64,000 bases of DNA from Phycisphaeraceae bacterium (GCA_019636845.1 JAHBWV010000001.1:2914001-2978000), one strand, 5' to 3'. Counted from the first letter of the stretch, positions 19,428 through 27,625 are shown. The notes: generated by a model not told the origin, from the sequence alone. A program made the numbers and translations.

Positions 19428-20204
19428 ATGAACTACGGAACCCAACTCTCACTCAGCGGCGTCCTCACCTCGCTCCACAAGCAGGACGTCGCCACAAACA
19501 ACCTCGCAAACCTCAATACCACGGGCTTCAAAACAGAGATCGCGATGACCCGCCAGCGCGCCTCAGTCCGGATCGAAGACGGACTCGGCTCCATGCCCTC
19601 CGACTCCCTCATCGAGCGTCTCGGCGCGGGCGTCATGCTCGCCCCCACCATGACCAGCCACAAACAGGGCTCGGTCATGCCCACCGGCAACGACCTCGAC
19701 ATCGCCATCGAGGGCGACGGCTTCCTCGTCGTCCGCGACGCCTCCGACGCGTCCTCCGATCGTGTCCGCCTCACCCGTGACGGCCGACTCGCACGCGGCG
19801 CATCCGGCCTCCTCGTCCAGGTCGCCACAGGCCTGCCCGTCCTCGACACCACCAACCGCACCATCTCCCTCGGCGACGGGCCCGTCCAGATCGACGATCA
19901 GGGACTCGTCACCCAGAACGGCGAAGAACGCGGACGCATCGCCCTCGTCGATGTCCCCGATCGAAGAGCCCTCCACAAGTCCGGAGACGGCCTCTATGTC
20001 CCCGATGCCGCGTCCATCGCCGGACGAACCTCCGCAGCCGGACGCATCCGCCAGCGCGCACTCGAAGCGTCAACCGTCGACGAGATCGACGCCCTCACCA
20101 AGGTCACGTCCGCAGCCAGAGAAGTCTCCGCAAACCTCGGCATGATCCAGTACCAGGATCGATTCATGGATCGAGCGATCAACGTCCTCGGACGCGTCTC
20201 CTGA
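19428..20204 (+). CDS. flgF: flagellar basal-body rod protein FlgF
   Basis: A 258-residue rod protein of the FlgF/FlgG family. It has the N-terminal rod helix with the family signature NNLANLNTTGFK, a central beta-rich region (IEGDGFLVVRD) and a C-terminal helix that packs in the rod. The assignment as FlgF rather than FlgG rests on its position before a clear FlgG and its shorter hook-type region. It is the first gene of the flgF-flgG-flgA-flgH operon, behind a sigma-54-like promoter. Confidence 0.88.
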   Translation: MNYGTQLSLSGVLTSLHKQDVATNNLANLNTTGFKTEIAMTRQRASVRIEDGLGSMPSDSLIERLGAGVMLAPTMTSHKQGSVMPTGNDLDIAIEGDGFLVVRDASDASSDRVRLTRDGRLARGASGLLVQVATGLPVLDTTNRTISLGDGPVQIDDQGLVTQNGEERGRIALVDVPDRRALHKSGDGLYVPDAASIAGRTSAAGRIRQRALEASTVDEIDALTKVTSAAREVSANLGMIQYQDRFMDRAINVLGRVS

Positions 20205-20253
20205 CACGCCGTCCCCGCAAACTCGTCCCCACGCTCTCGACTTGGAGTGATAC

Positions 20254-21060
20254 ATGGCCATCCTCGCCCTTCAGTCCGCATCCTCCGGCCTCTCCGCGCT
20301 CAACACCCAGCTCGACGTGATCGCGAACAACCTCGCCAACGTCAACACCGTCGGATTCAAGTCCAGCCGCGCAAACTTCCAGGACCTCATCTACGTCGAA
20401 CGCATGGCCCCCGGCGTCGAGAACGCCCTCGGCGACCAGCGGCCCACAGGCCTCTACGTCGGCCTCGGCGTCCGTGTCAGCGGCACCCAACTCAACTTCG
20501 AGCAAGGCGCGCCGCTCACCACCAACGAGAAGAAGGACCTCATGATCGAGGGCATCGGCTTCTTCCAGGTCACCGTCGAAGACGCCCTCGGAGGCATCGG
20601 CTACACACGCGCAGGCAACTTCGCCATCAACTCCGACGGCGAACTCGTCCTCGCCAACGACGTCGGCCGACGTCTCGAACCCAGCATCACCATCCCCGAA
20701 GACGCCACCGACATCCAGGTCACCAACGACGGCAGAGTCCTCGTCCTCCAGCCCGGCGAGGTCGAGCCCACAGAGGTCGGACAGATCCAGATCGCCGCCT
20801 TCGTCAACCCGCAGGGACTCAAGCAGATCGGCGAGAACCTCTACGTCCAGACCGAGGCCTCCGGAGACCCCATCGTCGGCAACCCAGGCGATGACAACCT
20901 CGGCTCCATCCGCCAGGGACTCCTCGAATCCTCAAACGTCGACCCCACACGCGAACTCGTCGAACTCATCCGCACCCAGCGTGCCTTCGAGATGAACAGC
21001 CAGTCCATCAGAGCCGCAGACGACGTCCTCCAGCAGGTCGCACAGCTCCGCCGCGGCTGA
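20254..21060 (+). CDS. flgG: flagellar distal rod protein FlgG
   Basis: A 268-residue distal rod protein. The N-terminus carries the hallmark VIANNLANVNTVGFKSSRANFQ pattern (shown in part), and the C-terminus has the conserved block LVELIRTQRAFEMNSQSI found in all FlgG/FlgE-type axial proteins. The length fits E. coli FlgG (260). It lies 49 bases after flgF and 14 before flgA. Confidence 0.95.
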   Translation: MAILALQSASSGLSALNTQLDVIANNLANVNTVGFKSSRANFQDLIYVERMAPGVENALGDQRPTGLYVGLGVRVSGTQLNFEQGAPLTTNEKKDLMIEGIGFFQVTVEDALGGIGYTRAGNFAINSDGELVLANDVGRRLEPSITIPEDATDIQVTNDGRVLVLQPGEVEPTEVGQIQIAAFVNPQGLKQIGENLYVQTEASGDPIVGNPGDDNLGSIRQGLLESSNVDPTRELVELIRTQRAFEMNSQSIRAADDVLQQVAQLRRG

Positions 21061-21074
21061 TCCCCACCCCCGCC

Positions 21075-22154
21075 ATGATCCCGCGCCCGCCCATCCCGAG
21101 ACAACGACGCGCACGCCGGCACGCGCGCCGGGCCGCCTCGCTCGCGCTCGCCGCCGCGATCAGCACGTCCAGCCTCGCCGACGGAACCATCACGCTCCGC
21201 CCCGTCGCTCGCCTGCACGCCGACGCCCTGGTCCGCATCACCGACATCGCCGACCTCCGGGGCTCCCTCCCCGACACACTCGCGCACGTCGTCCTTCAAC
21301 CATCCTCCCTCCGCGACGGACGCGTCTCGGTCCACGAGGTCCGCGACGCCATCGACGCCGCGGGCACCGTCAACTGGGGACGCATCTCCCTCTCAGGCGC
21401 AGACTGCCGCATCGTGCGCCTCGACACGCCGCCCGGCCCAGCCCACGACCGTCCACCAGAGCCCGACCCCTCGCCTCGCCCCGATCACACCAGCGAGCCC
21501 ATCGTCCGCGACCTCATCGCGCCCCGCGTCGCGCAGTCACTCGGCATCGACCAGGGCAACCTGCGTCTCACGTTCGACCAGAGCGATGCCGCCGACGCGA
21601 TCCTCACCATGCCGACGCGCGGCCGCACCGTCGAGATCCGACCCATCGGACGCTCCGACACCGCGCCCATCGCCATCACGCTCTACGAGCGCGGCACCAT
21701 CGTTGCGCGCGCAAGCGTGCGAGCCCGCGTCGAGGTCCTCCGCGAGGTCGCGGTCTCTCGCGTCGAGATCGACCGCGGCGCGCCCATCGACCAGACCCTC
21801 GTCGAGCGCCGCCACGAGTGGCTCCCCCTCAGCGAACGCCACGCCGACCCCGACGCTCTGGCAGACGCCGTCGCACGCTCCAGGATCCCGCCCGGCAGGA
21901 TCCTCACCGAGCAGAGCGTGCAGGGCGCGATCGCCGTGAAGCGAGGCGACCCCGTCGTCATCCACTGCATCAGCGGCGACTTCGTCATGAAACTCCGCGC
22001 CCGCGCCACCACCGATGCCCGCATCGGCCAGACGATCCCCTTCGCCCCGCTCGACGGACGCAAGGGACGCACCATCCTCGCCCGCGTCGAACGGCCCGGC
22101 ATCGCGATCGCCGCCGACGACCACTCCCAGACAGACCAGGAGCCGACGCCATGA
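21075..22154 (+). CDS. flgA: flagellar P-ring assembly chaperone FlgA (SAF domain)
   Basis: A 359-residue periplasmic chaperone expected to assist P-ring assembly. It has an N-terminal signal peptide (about residues 20-36, ending SSLADG). The first region is divergent, and the C-terminal SAF-type domain is recognisable from VSRVEIDRGAPIDQTLVE and the closing VKRGDPVVIHCISGDFVMKLRARA block. A Pro/Asp-rich insert lies at about 117-140. The stop overlaps the flgH start (ATGA). It is longer than E. coli FlgA (219), as often in Planctomycetota. Confidence 0.85.
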   Translation: MIPRPPIPRQRRARRHARRAASLALAAAISTSSLADGTITLRPVARLHADALVRITDIADLRGSLPDTLAHVVLQPSSLRDGRVSVHEVRDAIDAAGTVNWGRISLSGADCRIVRLDTPPGPAHDRPPEPDPSPRPDHTSEPIVRDLIAPRVAQSLGIDQGNLRLTFDQSDAADAILTMPTRGRTVEIRPIGRSDTAPIAITLYERGTIVARASVRARVEVLREVAVSRVEIDRGAPIDQTLVERRHEWLPLSERHADPDALADAVARSRIPPGRILTEQSVQGAIAVKRGDPVVIHCISGDFVMKLRARATTDARIGQTIPFAPLDGRKGRTILARVERPGIAIAADDHSQTDQEPTP

Positions 22155-22852
22155 GCGACCGATCCACGCACGCCGTGCGCCACGCCGCGGCGATCTTCCT
22201 CGCGGGCACGCTCGCTTCGCCCGCTCTGGCCCAATCTCTCTTCGTGACGCAGGTGAACGTGCCGGTCGACGCCAAGGGCGAGCCCGACCCCGGCGCGCAC
22301 CTCCGCGGCGCGAGTCTCATGTTCATCGAGCCGCCCAAGCCCCGCGAGTTCGCGATCCACGACCTCGTCACCATCATCGTCGAAGAGACGACCAAGTCCG
22401 AGGCGTCCCAGACACTCGAGACCGAGAAGAAGTACGACATGAACGGCGCGCTGACGCAGTTCCCCTCTCTCCGACACCTCCTCGAGCTCCAGGTCCAGAA
22501 CGACAAGCAGGACCCCGCCGAGCTCGGGCTCAACTTCAAGAACAAGTACAAGGGCGATGGAGACTACGAGCGCACCGACCGCTTCGTCGCCCGGATCACC
22601 GCCACCGTCATCGACGTCAAACCCAACGGCACCGTCGTCCTCGAAGCACGCAAGCGCATCGACAAGGACGGCGAGGTCCAGACCATCATCCTCAGCGGCA
22701 CGTGCCGGCGCGACGACGTCACCAACCAGAACACCGTTCTCTCCTCGCAACTCGCCGGCCTGACCGTCACGATGTCCACCGAGGGACAAGTCACCAAGGC
22801 CGGCAAGAAGGGACTCATCCCCCGCGCACTCGAAGGTCTCTTCAACTTCTGA
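22151..22852 (+). CDS. flgH: flagellar L-ring protein FlgH without a lipobox
   Basis: A 233-residue outer-membrane ring subunit. The conserved segments are VTIIVEETTKSEASQT, ITATVIDVKPNGTVVLEARK and the C-terminal AGLTVTMSTEGQVTKAGKKG. The ATG at 22151 overlaps the flgA stop. The N-terminal signal ends in SPALAQ with no cysteine, so the usual lipoprotein anchor of FlgH is missing. The P-ring gene flgI, normally the neighbour, does not follow; rdgB comes next. Confidence 0.9.
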   Translation: MSDRSTHAVRHAAAIFLAGTLASPALAQSLFVTQVNVPVDAKGEPDPGAHLRGASLMFIEPPKPREFAIHDLVTIIVEETTKSEASQTLETEKKYDMNGALTQFPSLRHLLELQVQNDKQDPAELGLNFKNKYKGDGDYERTDRFVARITATVIDVKPNGTVVLEARKRIDKDGEVQTIILSGTCRRDDVTNQNTVLSSQLAGLTVTMSTEGQVTKAGKKGLIPRALEGLFNF

Positions 22853-23029
22853 CTTGTTCACGCTTCGCTCTCTTCCGCGTCCTTCTAAGCGCTCATCAAC
22901 GCTGTCTTGCCACTTCGGCTTCCTTCACTTCCCTTCACGCTTTCCGCCTTCTTCTCTGTGGTCTCTGTGCCTCTGTGGTGAGTCCCTGTTCTCTGCTCTC
23001 CTCCGCGTTGAATCCGCTATCCTGCCGCC
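22853..23029. repeat. T/C-rich short repeats between flgH and rdgB
   Basis: This gap holds no gene. It contains short repeated phrases (CTCTGTGGTCTCTGTGCCTCTGTGGTG at about 22960-22980, in part, and CTCCGCGT) of the kind scattered through many Planctomycetota genomes. Related CCTCCGCGT copies occur at about 24800-24835. Nothing looks like a promoter for rdgB. Confidence 0.5.
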
Positions 23030-23761
23030 ATGCGCATCGTGATCGCCACCGGCAACCCGCACAAAGTCGAAGAGATGGCCCGCATCTTCGCCGACCCCGC
23101 CCTCGGCCTCGCCCCGCTCGCGCTCGAGTTCGTCGGGCTCACCGACCTTCCCGGCTCGCCCTTCCCCGAACCCAACGAGACCGGCGCAACCTTCGAACAG
23201 AACGCCACCATCAAGGCCCTCGCCTACGCCCAGGCCACCGAATCGCTCTGCCTCGCCGATGATTCCGGCCTTGAGATCGACGCCCTCGACGGACGCCCCG
23301 GCGTGATCAGCAGCCACTACTGCACCAATGGCGAAGAACGCGGCATGGCCCGCCCCGAACGCGACCAGCGCAACATCGAACGCGTCCTCGCAGAGATGAC
23401 GGGCATCCCCGCGCACGCGCGAGCCGCGAGGTTCGTCTGCGTCATGGCCCTCGCCTCACCCGGCGAGACCCTCATCCGCGTCCGCGGCACATTCGAAGGC
23501 CGTATCGGATTCCCGGCGGACACCGGTCCTCATGTCGATCGCCGAGACCCGAACAACGCCGATGTCACCGGCGCGTTCGGAGCCCCCGTCCCCCGTGGCT
23601 CAAACGGCTTCGGCTACGACCCCATCTTCCTCCTCCCCGCACCCGACACACGCACCAGCGCGGAACTCTCACCCGCCGACAAGGACGCGCGCAGTCATCG
23701 TGGAGCCGCGGCGAAACTCATGGCCGCACGGATGAAGCAGCTGCTCGAACGCAGGGAATGA
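23030..23761 (+). CDS. rdgB: XTP/dITP diphosphatase (RdgB/HAM1 family)
   Basis: A house-cleaning enzyme that hydrolyses non-canonical purine nucleotides (XTP, dITP, ITP) to monophosphates, keeping them out of DNA and RNA. It has the N-terminal substrate loop ATGNPHKVEEM, the metal-binding ADDSGLEIDAL, the block GFGYDPIFLLP and the C-terminal SHRGAA. At 243 residues it is longer than E. coli RdgB (197), with extra residues around 100-125 and 175-195. It is the last gene with C-rich + strand composition before the skew switch. Confidence 0.93.
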   Translation: MRIVIATGNPHKVEEMARIFADPALGLAPLALEFVGLTDLPGSPFPEPNETGATFEQNATIKALAYAQATESLCLADDSGLEIDALDGRPGVISSHYCTNGEERGMARPERDQRNIERVLAEMTGIPAHARAARFVCVMALASPGETLIRVRGTFEGRIGFPADTGPHVDRRDPNNADVTGAFGAPVPRGSNGFGYDPIFLLPAPDTRTSAELSPADKDARSHRGAAAKLMAARMKQLLERRE

Positions 23762-23776
23762 ATGGCAAGAACGTGG

Positions 23777-24991
23777 TCACGCCTCGTGGGGTGGTCGTGG
23801 GACGTGTGCGGGTGTGTCGGAGACGCGGGGGTCGTTTTCTTCGTCGATCAACCTCATCGTCCGCCCCGGGGGCGGGGGAGAAGAAGAGGAAGAGGTGTTG
23901 GGGTGGCCGCTTTCCACGGGTTGAAACCCGTGGCAACGAACCGTGCGCCGAAGCGGCGAAGAGTTCGCATCGTCGTTGAGGGACGATGCGAGGGGGAGGT
24001 CGGCAAGAGCATCGAAGTCCGAAGCGGACTTCGATGGCACGGGGGAGTTCGCGTCCGGCTTGAGGCCAGCCGCGAGGGGTAGATCACGGAGAGCGCCCGC
24101 CCCCCCACTCGCGTGAAGCGTCGGGCTTGAGAGTGAAGAGTCGGAAGAAGACATCCGCTCACTCACTTTCGCGGTTCGATTGGAGAGCGTGGCGTTGCTG
24201 TCGTTCGCACTGGCTGATAAACAGCCAGTGGCATGGAGAGCCGATCTACCCAGGACGGCGAGGATGGAGTCGTCGACGGGGACGATGCGGGAGAGGCGGT
24301 AGAGGTGGTGGCAGGCGCGGCGTGCGCCCTCGGCTCTGCGGAGTTCGATGCGCTGGGCTTGCAGCGATGTGCCCGCCAGGATCGCTTCGCCGGGCAAGAA
24401 CGCGCGGTCGGCGCTCTGGTTCAGGTGTGAGGGTGGGAGCGGGTCGTGGCGTGACGCGGCGGAGGCCAGGTGTTCGTGCTGGGCTCGGAGTTGACGCGCG
24501 TGGGCGCGGGCTTCGGTGTAATCGTCGATGATGGTCTGCAGGACGCCGACGGTGGAGGCGAGCGTGACGGAGGCGGCCATGCGGGTGTGGGCGCAGCCGC
24601 CTTTCTCGATGACGAGCATCTTCTCGCGCGTATCTGGCTCGGTGAGCCACATGGCGAGGATGTCGACGGCGATGCGGAAGTCGCGCGCGACCGAGCAGAG
24701 CGATGAGCCGGGGTGGCAGAGCGCGGAGAGGATGGGGCTGTGGAGGTGGGCGGGGATGAGGGAGGAGTCGGAAGAGGAGGGCGAATCGGAAGATGAGTTG
24801 AACGCGGAGGACGCGGAGGAACGCGGAGGAGGCGAAGAAGGGACAAGAGGTAAAGGCGGGGAAGCAGGATCAGGCGTGCGGACCCGAGGCGTGTCCGTGG
24901 CACTCGGAGCGATGCTCTGAGCACTGGCTGACCCCCCCACGGCGCATCCAGTGGCACGGGAGGGGGAGGTTGTCGCGGAGTGAGCGACCAT
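23777..24991 (-). CDS. hypothetical protein with repeat-laden termini
   Basis: A 404-residue open frame. The middle (about residues 85-260) looks like a real helical protein (for example VARDFRIAVDILAMWLTEPD and TLASTVGVLQTIIDDYTEAR). The N-terminal 80 residues are Ser/Pro-rich, and the C-terminal 150 are Ser-rich and coincide with palindromic repeats in the DNA, including one encoding a fragment like CHGFQPVESGH. I do not recognise the family. The gene may have been extended or partly disrupted by repeats, and the true limits are uncertain. Confidence 0.45.
   Translation of the reverse strand: MVAHSATTSPSRATGCAVGGSASAQSIAPSATDTPRVRTPDPASPPLPLVPSSPPPRSSASSAFNSSSDSPSSSDSSLIPAHLHSPILSALCHPGSSLCSVARDFRIAVDILAMWLTEPDTREKMLVIEKGGCAHTRMAASVTLASTVGVLQTIIDDYTEARAHARQLRAQHEHLASAASRHDPLPPSHLNQSADRAFLPGEAILAGTSLQAQRIELRRAEGARRACHHLYRLSRIVPVDDSILAVLGRSALHATGCLSASANDSNATLSNRTAKVSERMSSSDSSLSSPTLHASGGAGALRDLPLAAGLKPDANSPVPSKSASDFDALADLPLASSLNDDANSSPLRRTVRCHGFQPVESGHPNTSSSSSPPPPGRTMRLIDEENDPRVSDTPAHVPRPPHEA
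23914..23933. repeat. 20-base palindrome CCACGGGTT-GA-AACCCGTGG
   Basis: A perfect 9-base inverted repeat with a 2-base centre. It lies inside the C-terminal part of the hypothetical gene at 23777-24991. Such CCACGGGTT palindromes look like dispersed repeats rather than coding constraint. Confidence 0.8.
24208..24230. repeat. palindrome CACTGGCTG-ATAAA-CAGCCAGTG
   Basis: A perfect 9-base stem with a 5-base loop, followed by GCATGG. A related copy begins at 24922 (CACTGGCTG ... CCAGTGGCACGG), with a different C-rich centre. The shared ends and different centres mark them as members of one dispersed family. Confidence 0.75.
24922..24953. repeat. degenerate second copy of the CACTGGCTG repeat
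   Basis: CACTGG at 24922-24927 and CCAGTG at 24948-24953 enclose ACCCCCCCACGGCGCAT. The outer ends match the repeat at 24208-24230. It lies at the 5' end of the hypothetical gene. Confidence 0.65.
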
Positions 24992-25094
24992 GCGACGACG
25001 ATACAGCGCGGCGGGCGCGATGCAAGCGGTATGGAGTGGGAATGTGAGGAGTGTGGGTGTTTGGGCGCGCAGATGGCATGAGTGCGCGCGGTGT

Positions 25095-25116
25095 CACTGA
25101 CAGACGTTTGTCAGTG
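25095..25116. repeat. hairpin CACTGACA-GACGTT-TGTCAGTG downstream of mqnE
   Basis: A perfect 8-base stem with a 6-base loop, followed at 25123-25140 by a second small hairpin (CCGAGC-TTGC-GCTCGG). It lies just past the mqnE stop on the minus strand and could end that transcript, but there is no T-run. It may equally be another dispersed palindrome. Confidence 0.6.
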
Positions 25117-25143
25117 AGAGCATGCCGAGCTTGCGCTCGGGGG

Positions 25144-26583
25144 TCACTGTGATGCGATTGTCCACTTCTTCCCATCGCGCACGACGGGCCGATACAGCGA
25201 GTCGCGTTCGACGGGCCTGAACCCGGCCTCGCGGCAGGCCTTCTGCAATGTTCCGACGTTCACTTCCTGGTGGGTGCTGCTGCCGCCGACGTGCGTGATG
25301 TCGTACCAGACGACCGTGCCGTCGATGTCGTCCGCGCCGTTCTGGAGCATGAGCTGGGCCATGGGAAGGGTCTGCATGATCCAGAACGCTTTGACGTGCG
25401 GGAAGTTGTCGAGCATGAGGCGGGCGATGGCGAGCGTGCGCAGGTTCTCGAGCCCGGTCGGGCCGGGCAAGTGTTCGAGCTCGCAGCCATCGGGGAAGAA
25501 GGGGAGCGGGATGATGGTCTGGTAGTAGCCAGAGGAAAGTGACGGAGTGACGGAGTGACGGAGTGACGGAGTCGCACCAAAGGCAAGATGCTCAGGAAGC
25601 GGCGTGCCGGGCTTGGTCAGCGTCACGACGGGGGCATCGCTCTCCGATGCGCTCTGGTAGCCGAGGTGGCCACTGTCGGCCTCTTCGTGCCTTTGTGCCT
25701 TTGTGCCTTCGTGCCTTTGTGCCTTCGCACCCTCGTATCCCATCCTCGCCAGCGCCTCGTCCTGGGCGCGGCGGAGCATGTCGATGTGCACGAGTCGTTC
25801 GCGGCGCTGTTCGATGTGGCCGTAGAGGAGCGTCGCATTCGTGTTCAGGCCGATCTCGTGGGCAACGCGATGGACATCGAGCCAGACATCGGAGCGGATC
25901 TTGCCCTTGTACGCCTCATCGTGGACGCGATCGTCGAAGACCTCCGCGCCGCCGCCGGGGAGAGAGCCCAGCCCCGCGTTCTTGAGTTCGGTGAGGACCC
26001 AGCGAATGCCCTCGCGCCGCGCGGCGCGGCCCTCTTCGCCGGGCGCGCTCGCGCCCTTGTACATCTTCGCGATGCGGGCCAGGTGCACGACCTCAACGGC
26101 GGTGAAGGCCTTGACGTGCAGGTCGGAGCCCTGCTTCTTCGCCTCGTCGCGGATGGTGGAGACGAGATCGGTGTAGTAGGTGAAAGGGAGCTGCGGGTGC
26201 AGGCCACCGACGGAGTGCATCTCGGTTGCGCCGGAGTCCACGGCCTTCCGCACTTCCTCGCGGACATAGTCCATGTCGCGGGTGTAGGCCTTGGCATCGT
26301 TCGCCTTGGCGTAGAACTCGCAGAACTTGCAGGAGAGGGCGCAAACATTGGAGTAGTTCAGATGGCGGTTGATGTTGTAGAAGGCGACATCGCCGTGCAG
26401 GCGGCGGCGGACGAGGTCGGCCAGCTCGCAGACGGACCAGATGTCGCGTGTGGTGAAGAGCAGGTCGCCATCGTCGAGCGTGAGGCGCTCGCCGCGCTCG
26501 ATCTTGGCGCGGATCGCGTCCAGGCGCGGGTCGCGCCGAGTGGAGCGTGTGGGGCCGGGCATGCTCTCCAGCATGGTCGTCAT
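25144..26583 (-). CDS. mqnE: aminofutalosine synthase MqnE with repeat-encoded insertion
   Basis: A radical SAM enzyme of the futalosine menaquinone pathway (CofH/MqnC-like fold), expected to join 3-(1-carboxyvinyloxy)benzoate with SAM. The cluster motif is C81-x3-C85-x2-C88 in NVCALSCKFCEFY; GGLHPQLPF and the late block FFPDGCELEHLPGPTG also fit. At 479 residues it exceeds the usual about 370. Residues about 284-350, between YGHIEQR...ALARMGYE and SGYYQTIIPLPF, are an insertion largely written by two arrays of 8-base tandem repeats. It remains in frame, so the gene is probably functional. CofH is the closest alternative, but no F420 genes are near. Confidence 0.85.
   Translation of the reverse strand: MTTMLESMPGPTRSTRRDPRLDAIRAKIERGERLTLDDGDLLFTTRDIWSVCELADLVRRRLHGDVAFYNINRHLNYSNVCALSCKFCEFYAKANDAKAYTRDMDYVREEVRKAVDSGATEMHSVGGLHPQLPFTYYTDLVSTIRDEAKKQGSDLHVKAFTAVEVVHLARIAKMYKGASAPGEEGRAARREGIRWVLTELKNAGLGSLPGGGAEVFDDRVHDEAYKGKIRSDVWLDVHRVAHEIGLNTNATLLYGHIEQRRERLVHIDMLRRAQDEALARMGYEGAKAQRHEGTKAQRHEEADSGHLGYQSASESDAPVVTLTKPGTPLPEHLAFGATPSLRHSVTPSLSSGYYQTIIPLPFFPDGCELEHLPGPTGLENLRTLAIARLMLDNFPHVKAFWIMQTLPMAQLMLQNGADDIDGTVVWYDITHVGGSSTHQEVNVGTLQKACREAGFRPVERDSLYRPVVRDGKKWTIASQ
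25538..25569. repeat. tandem 8-base repeat AGTGACGG x4 inside mqnE
   Basis: Four perfect units of AGTGACGG, plus a partial fifth. On the coding (minus) strand they are read as the Thr-Pro-Ser-Leu-Arg-His-Ser-Val repeat at about residues 338-349 of MqnE. The 8-base unit shifts frame every copy, and three units restore it. Confidence 0.9.
25687..25726. repeat. tandem 8-base repeat GTGCCTTY x5 inside mqnE
   Basis: Five units of GTGCCTT(T/C) in tandem. On the coding strand they are read as alternating Lys-Ala-Gln-Arg-His-Glu-Gly-Thr-type peptides at about residues 286-300. The array lies about 120 bases from the AGTGACGG array, within the same protein insertion. Confidence 0.9.
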
Positions 26584-26613
26584 GCGGGATGCTACGAGGG
26601 CCGGGGTGAACTT

Positions 26614-27432
26614 TCAATATTTCTTGAAACCTGCTCGTCGCACGACCCAGATGGCGGGGCGGAGTTCGCGCCCGAGGAGTCGGTTGGCGTGGCGTTGGTT
26701 CTCGAGGAACGTTGAGAGTGCGGGGCGGAGCGAGGGTCGCTCGCGGGCGATGGCGGAGGCGTTGGCGGCGAGTCGGCGGTAGAGGGCCGCGTTGAGAGCG
26801 CGGATGCGCGAGGGTGTGGGGATATCGACTTCGATGACACGGTCGCCATCGCGTTCGAGCAGGGCGAGGGATTCGGCACGGGTGGGGATCTGGTGGAACT
26901 CCGGCGCGCGGCGGGTCAGGCGTTCATCGCGGAAGGCATCGTCGATGATGTAGTGACCACCGGGCTTGACGAGGGGGCGGAGTGCGCGGCGGGCTTCGAT
27001 GATGCCCCAGAGTCCGAGCATGAGCGCGGCGTCGTAGGGGCGGCGGTTTGGGTCGGCGCGGCTGGCGAATGCGCGGGCATCGTCGTGGATGAACGCGGCG
27101 CGTTTGGCGAGGTTCGCGCGGGTGGCGGAAGCGACGGCCTCGTGGATGAATGCCTCGCAGGCATCGACCGCGACGACGGAGCAGCGGAGGCGACGGGCGG
27201 CGGAGATGGCGATGGCGCCCTTGCCGCACGCGAGGTCGAGGATGCTGGAGCGGGGCCCGATGCCGGCACGCTGGAGCATGTTGACGACGATGCGGGGGCT
27301 GCTGCCGAGACTGGGCATGTCTTTGAAAAGGAGATTGAAGACGGGAAGGAGGGAGGCGGGGGCATCGACGGAGCGTGCGACCTCGCGGCGGAGTGAGGCG
27401 GCGCGCTGGGGCGATGGAGGTGTGCGGTTCAT
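26614..27432 (-). CDS. class I SAM-dependent methyltransferase
   Basis: A 272-residue Rossmann-fold methyltransferase. The SAM-binding motif I is ILDLACGKGAIAI, followed by the acidic residue in VVAVDACEAF and motif-IV-like YDAALMLGLWG. The first 45 residues form a helical cap. The C-terminal 60 residues are basic. It lies 31 bases before mqnE on the same strand, so the two are probably co-transcribed. A role in quinone methylation is possible but not shown, since the sequence is not typical UbiE/MenG. Confidence 0.75.
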   Translation of the reverse strand: MNRTPPSPQRAASLRREVARSVDAPASLLPVFNLLFKDMPSLGSSPRIVVNMLQRAGIGPRSSILDLACGKGAIAISAARRLRCSVVAVDACEAFIHEAVASATRANLAKRAAFIHDDARAFASRADPNRRPYDAALMLGLWGIIEARRALRPLVKPGGHYIIDDAFRDERLTRRAPEFHQIPTRAESLALLERDGDRVIEVDIPTPSRIRALNAALYRRLAANASAIARERPSLRPALSTFLENQRHANRLLGRELRPAIWVVRRAGFKKY

Positions 27433-27625
27433 CCGGATTCCGTGGAGGTGTGCGCGGCACGGGGGAGCGAGCTGCGGAGATGCACGCGGGTTGTTCGGGC
27501 GCGTACCCTAGTCACTTCGAGTCTGGACCGGAGTACTTGGCCTTTGACATCCACCACCACCGCCCATTCCACGACGCCAACGGCGTCTTCGTCGGCATCT
27601 GCTTCGGCACGGGGCGGGGTCTCGG

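Larger units (their letters stand above)
23762..25143. other. compositional switch point with clustered palindromes; candidate replication-origin region or inversion junction
   Basis: Left of here the + strand is C/A-rich in genes of both orientations; right of here it is G/T-rich in both. In the 60 bases from 23581 I count 31 C and 11 G, and in the 60 from 23881, 23 G and 11 C. The direction of change (C to G going right) is that of a replication origin. The interval holds four perfect palindromes and only a weakly supported gene. I found no DnaA boxes and no dnaA, so an inversion junction is the main alternative. Confidence 0.35.

Noticed and set aside
23762-25143. A confirmed oriC
   Set aside because: No DnaA box of the TTATCCACA type, no AT-rich unwinding element and no dnaA/dnaN/gyrB gene were seen. 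It is kept only as a candidate because of the skew reversal.
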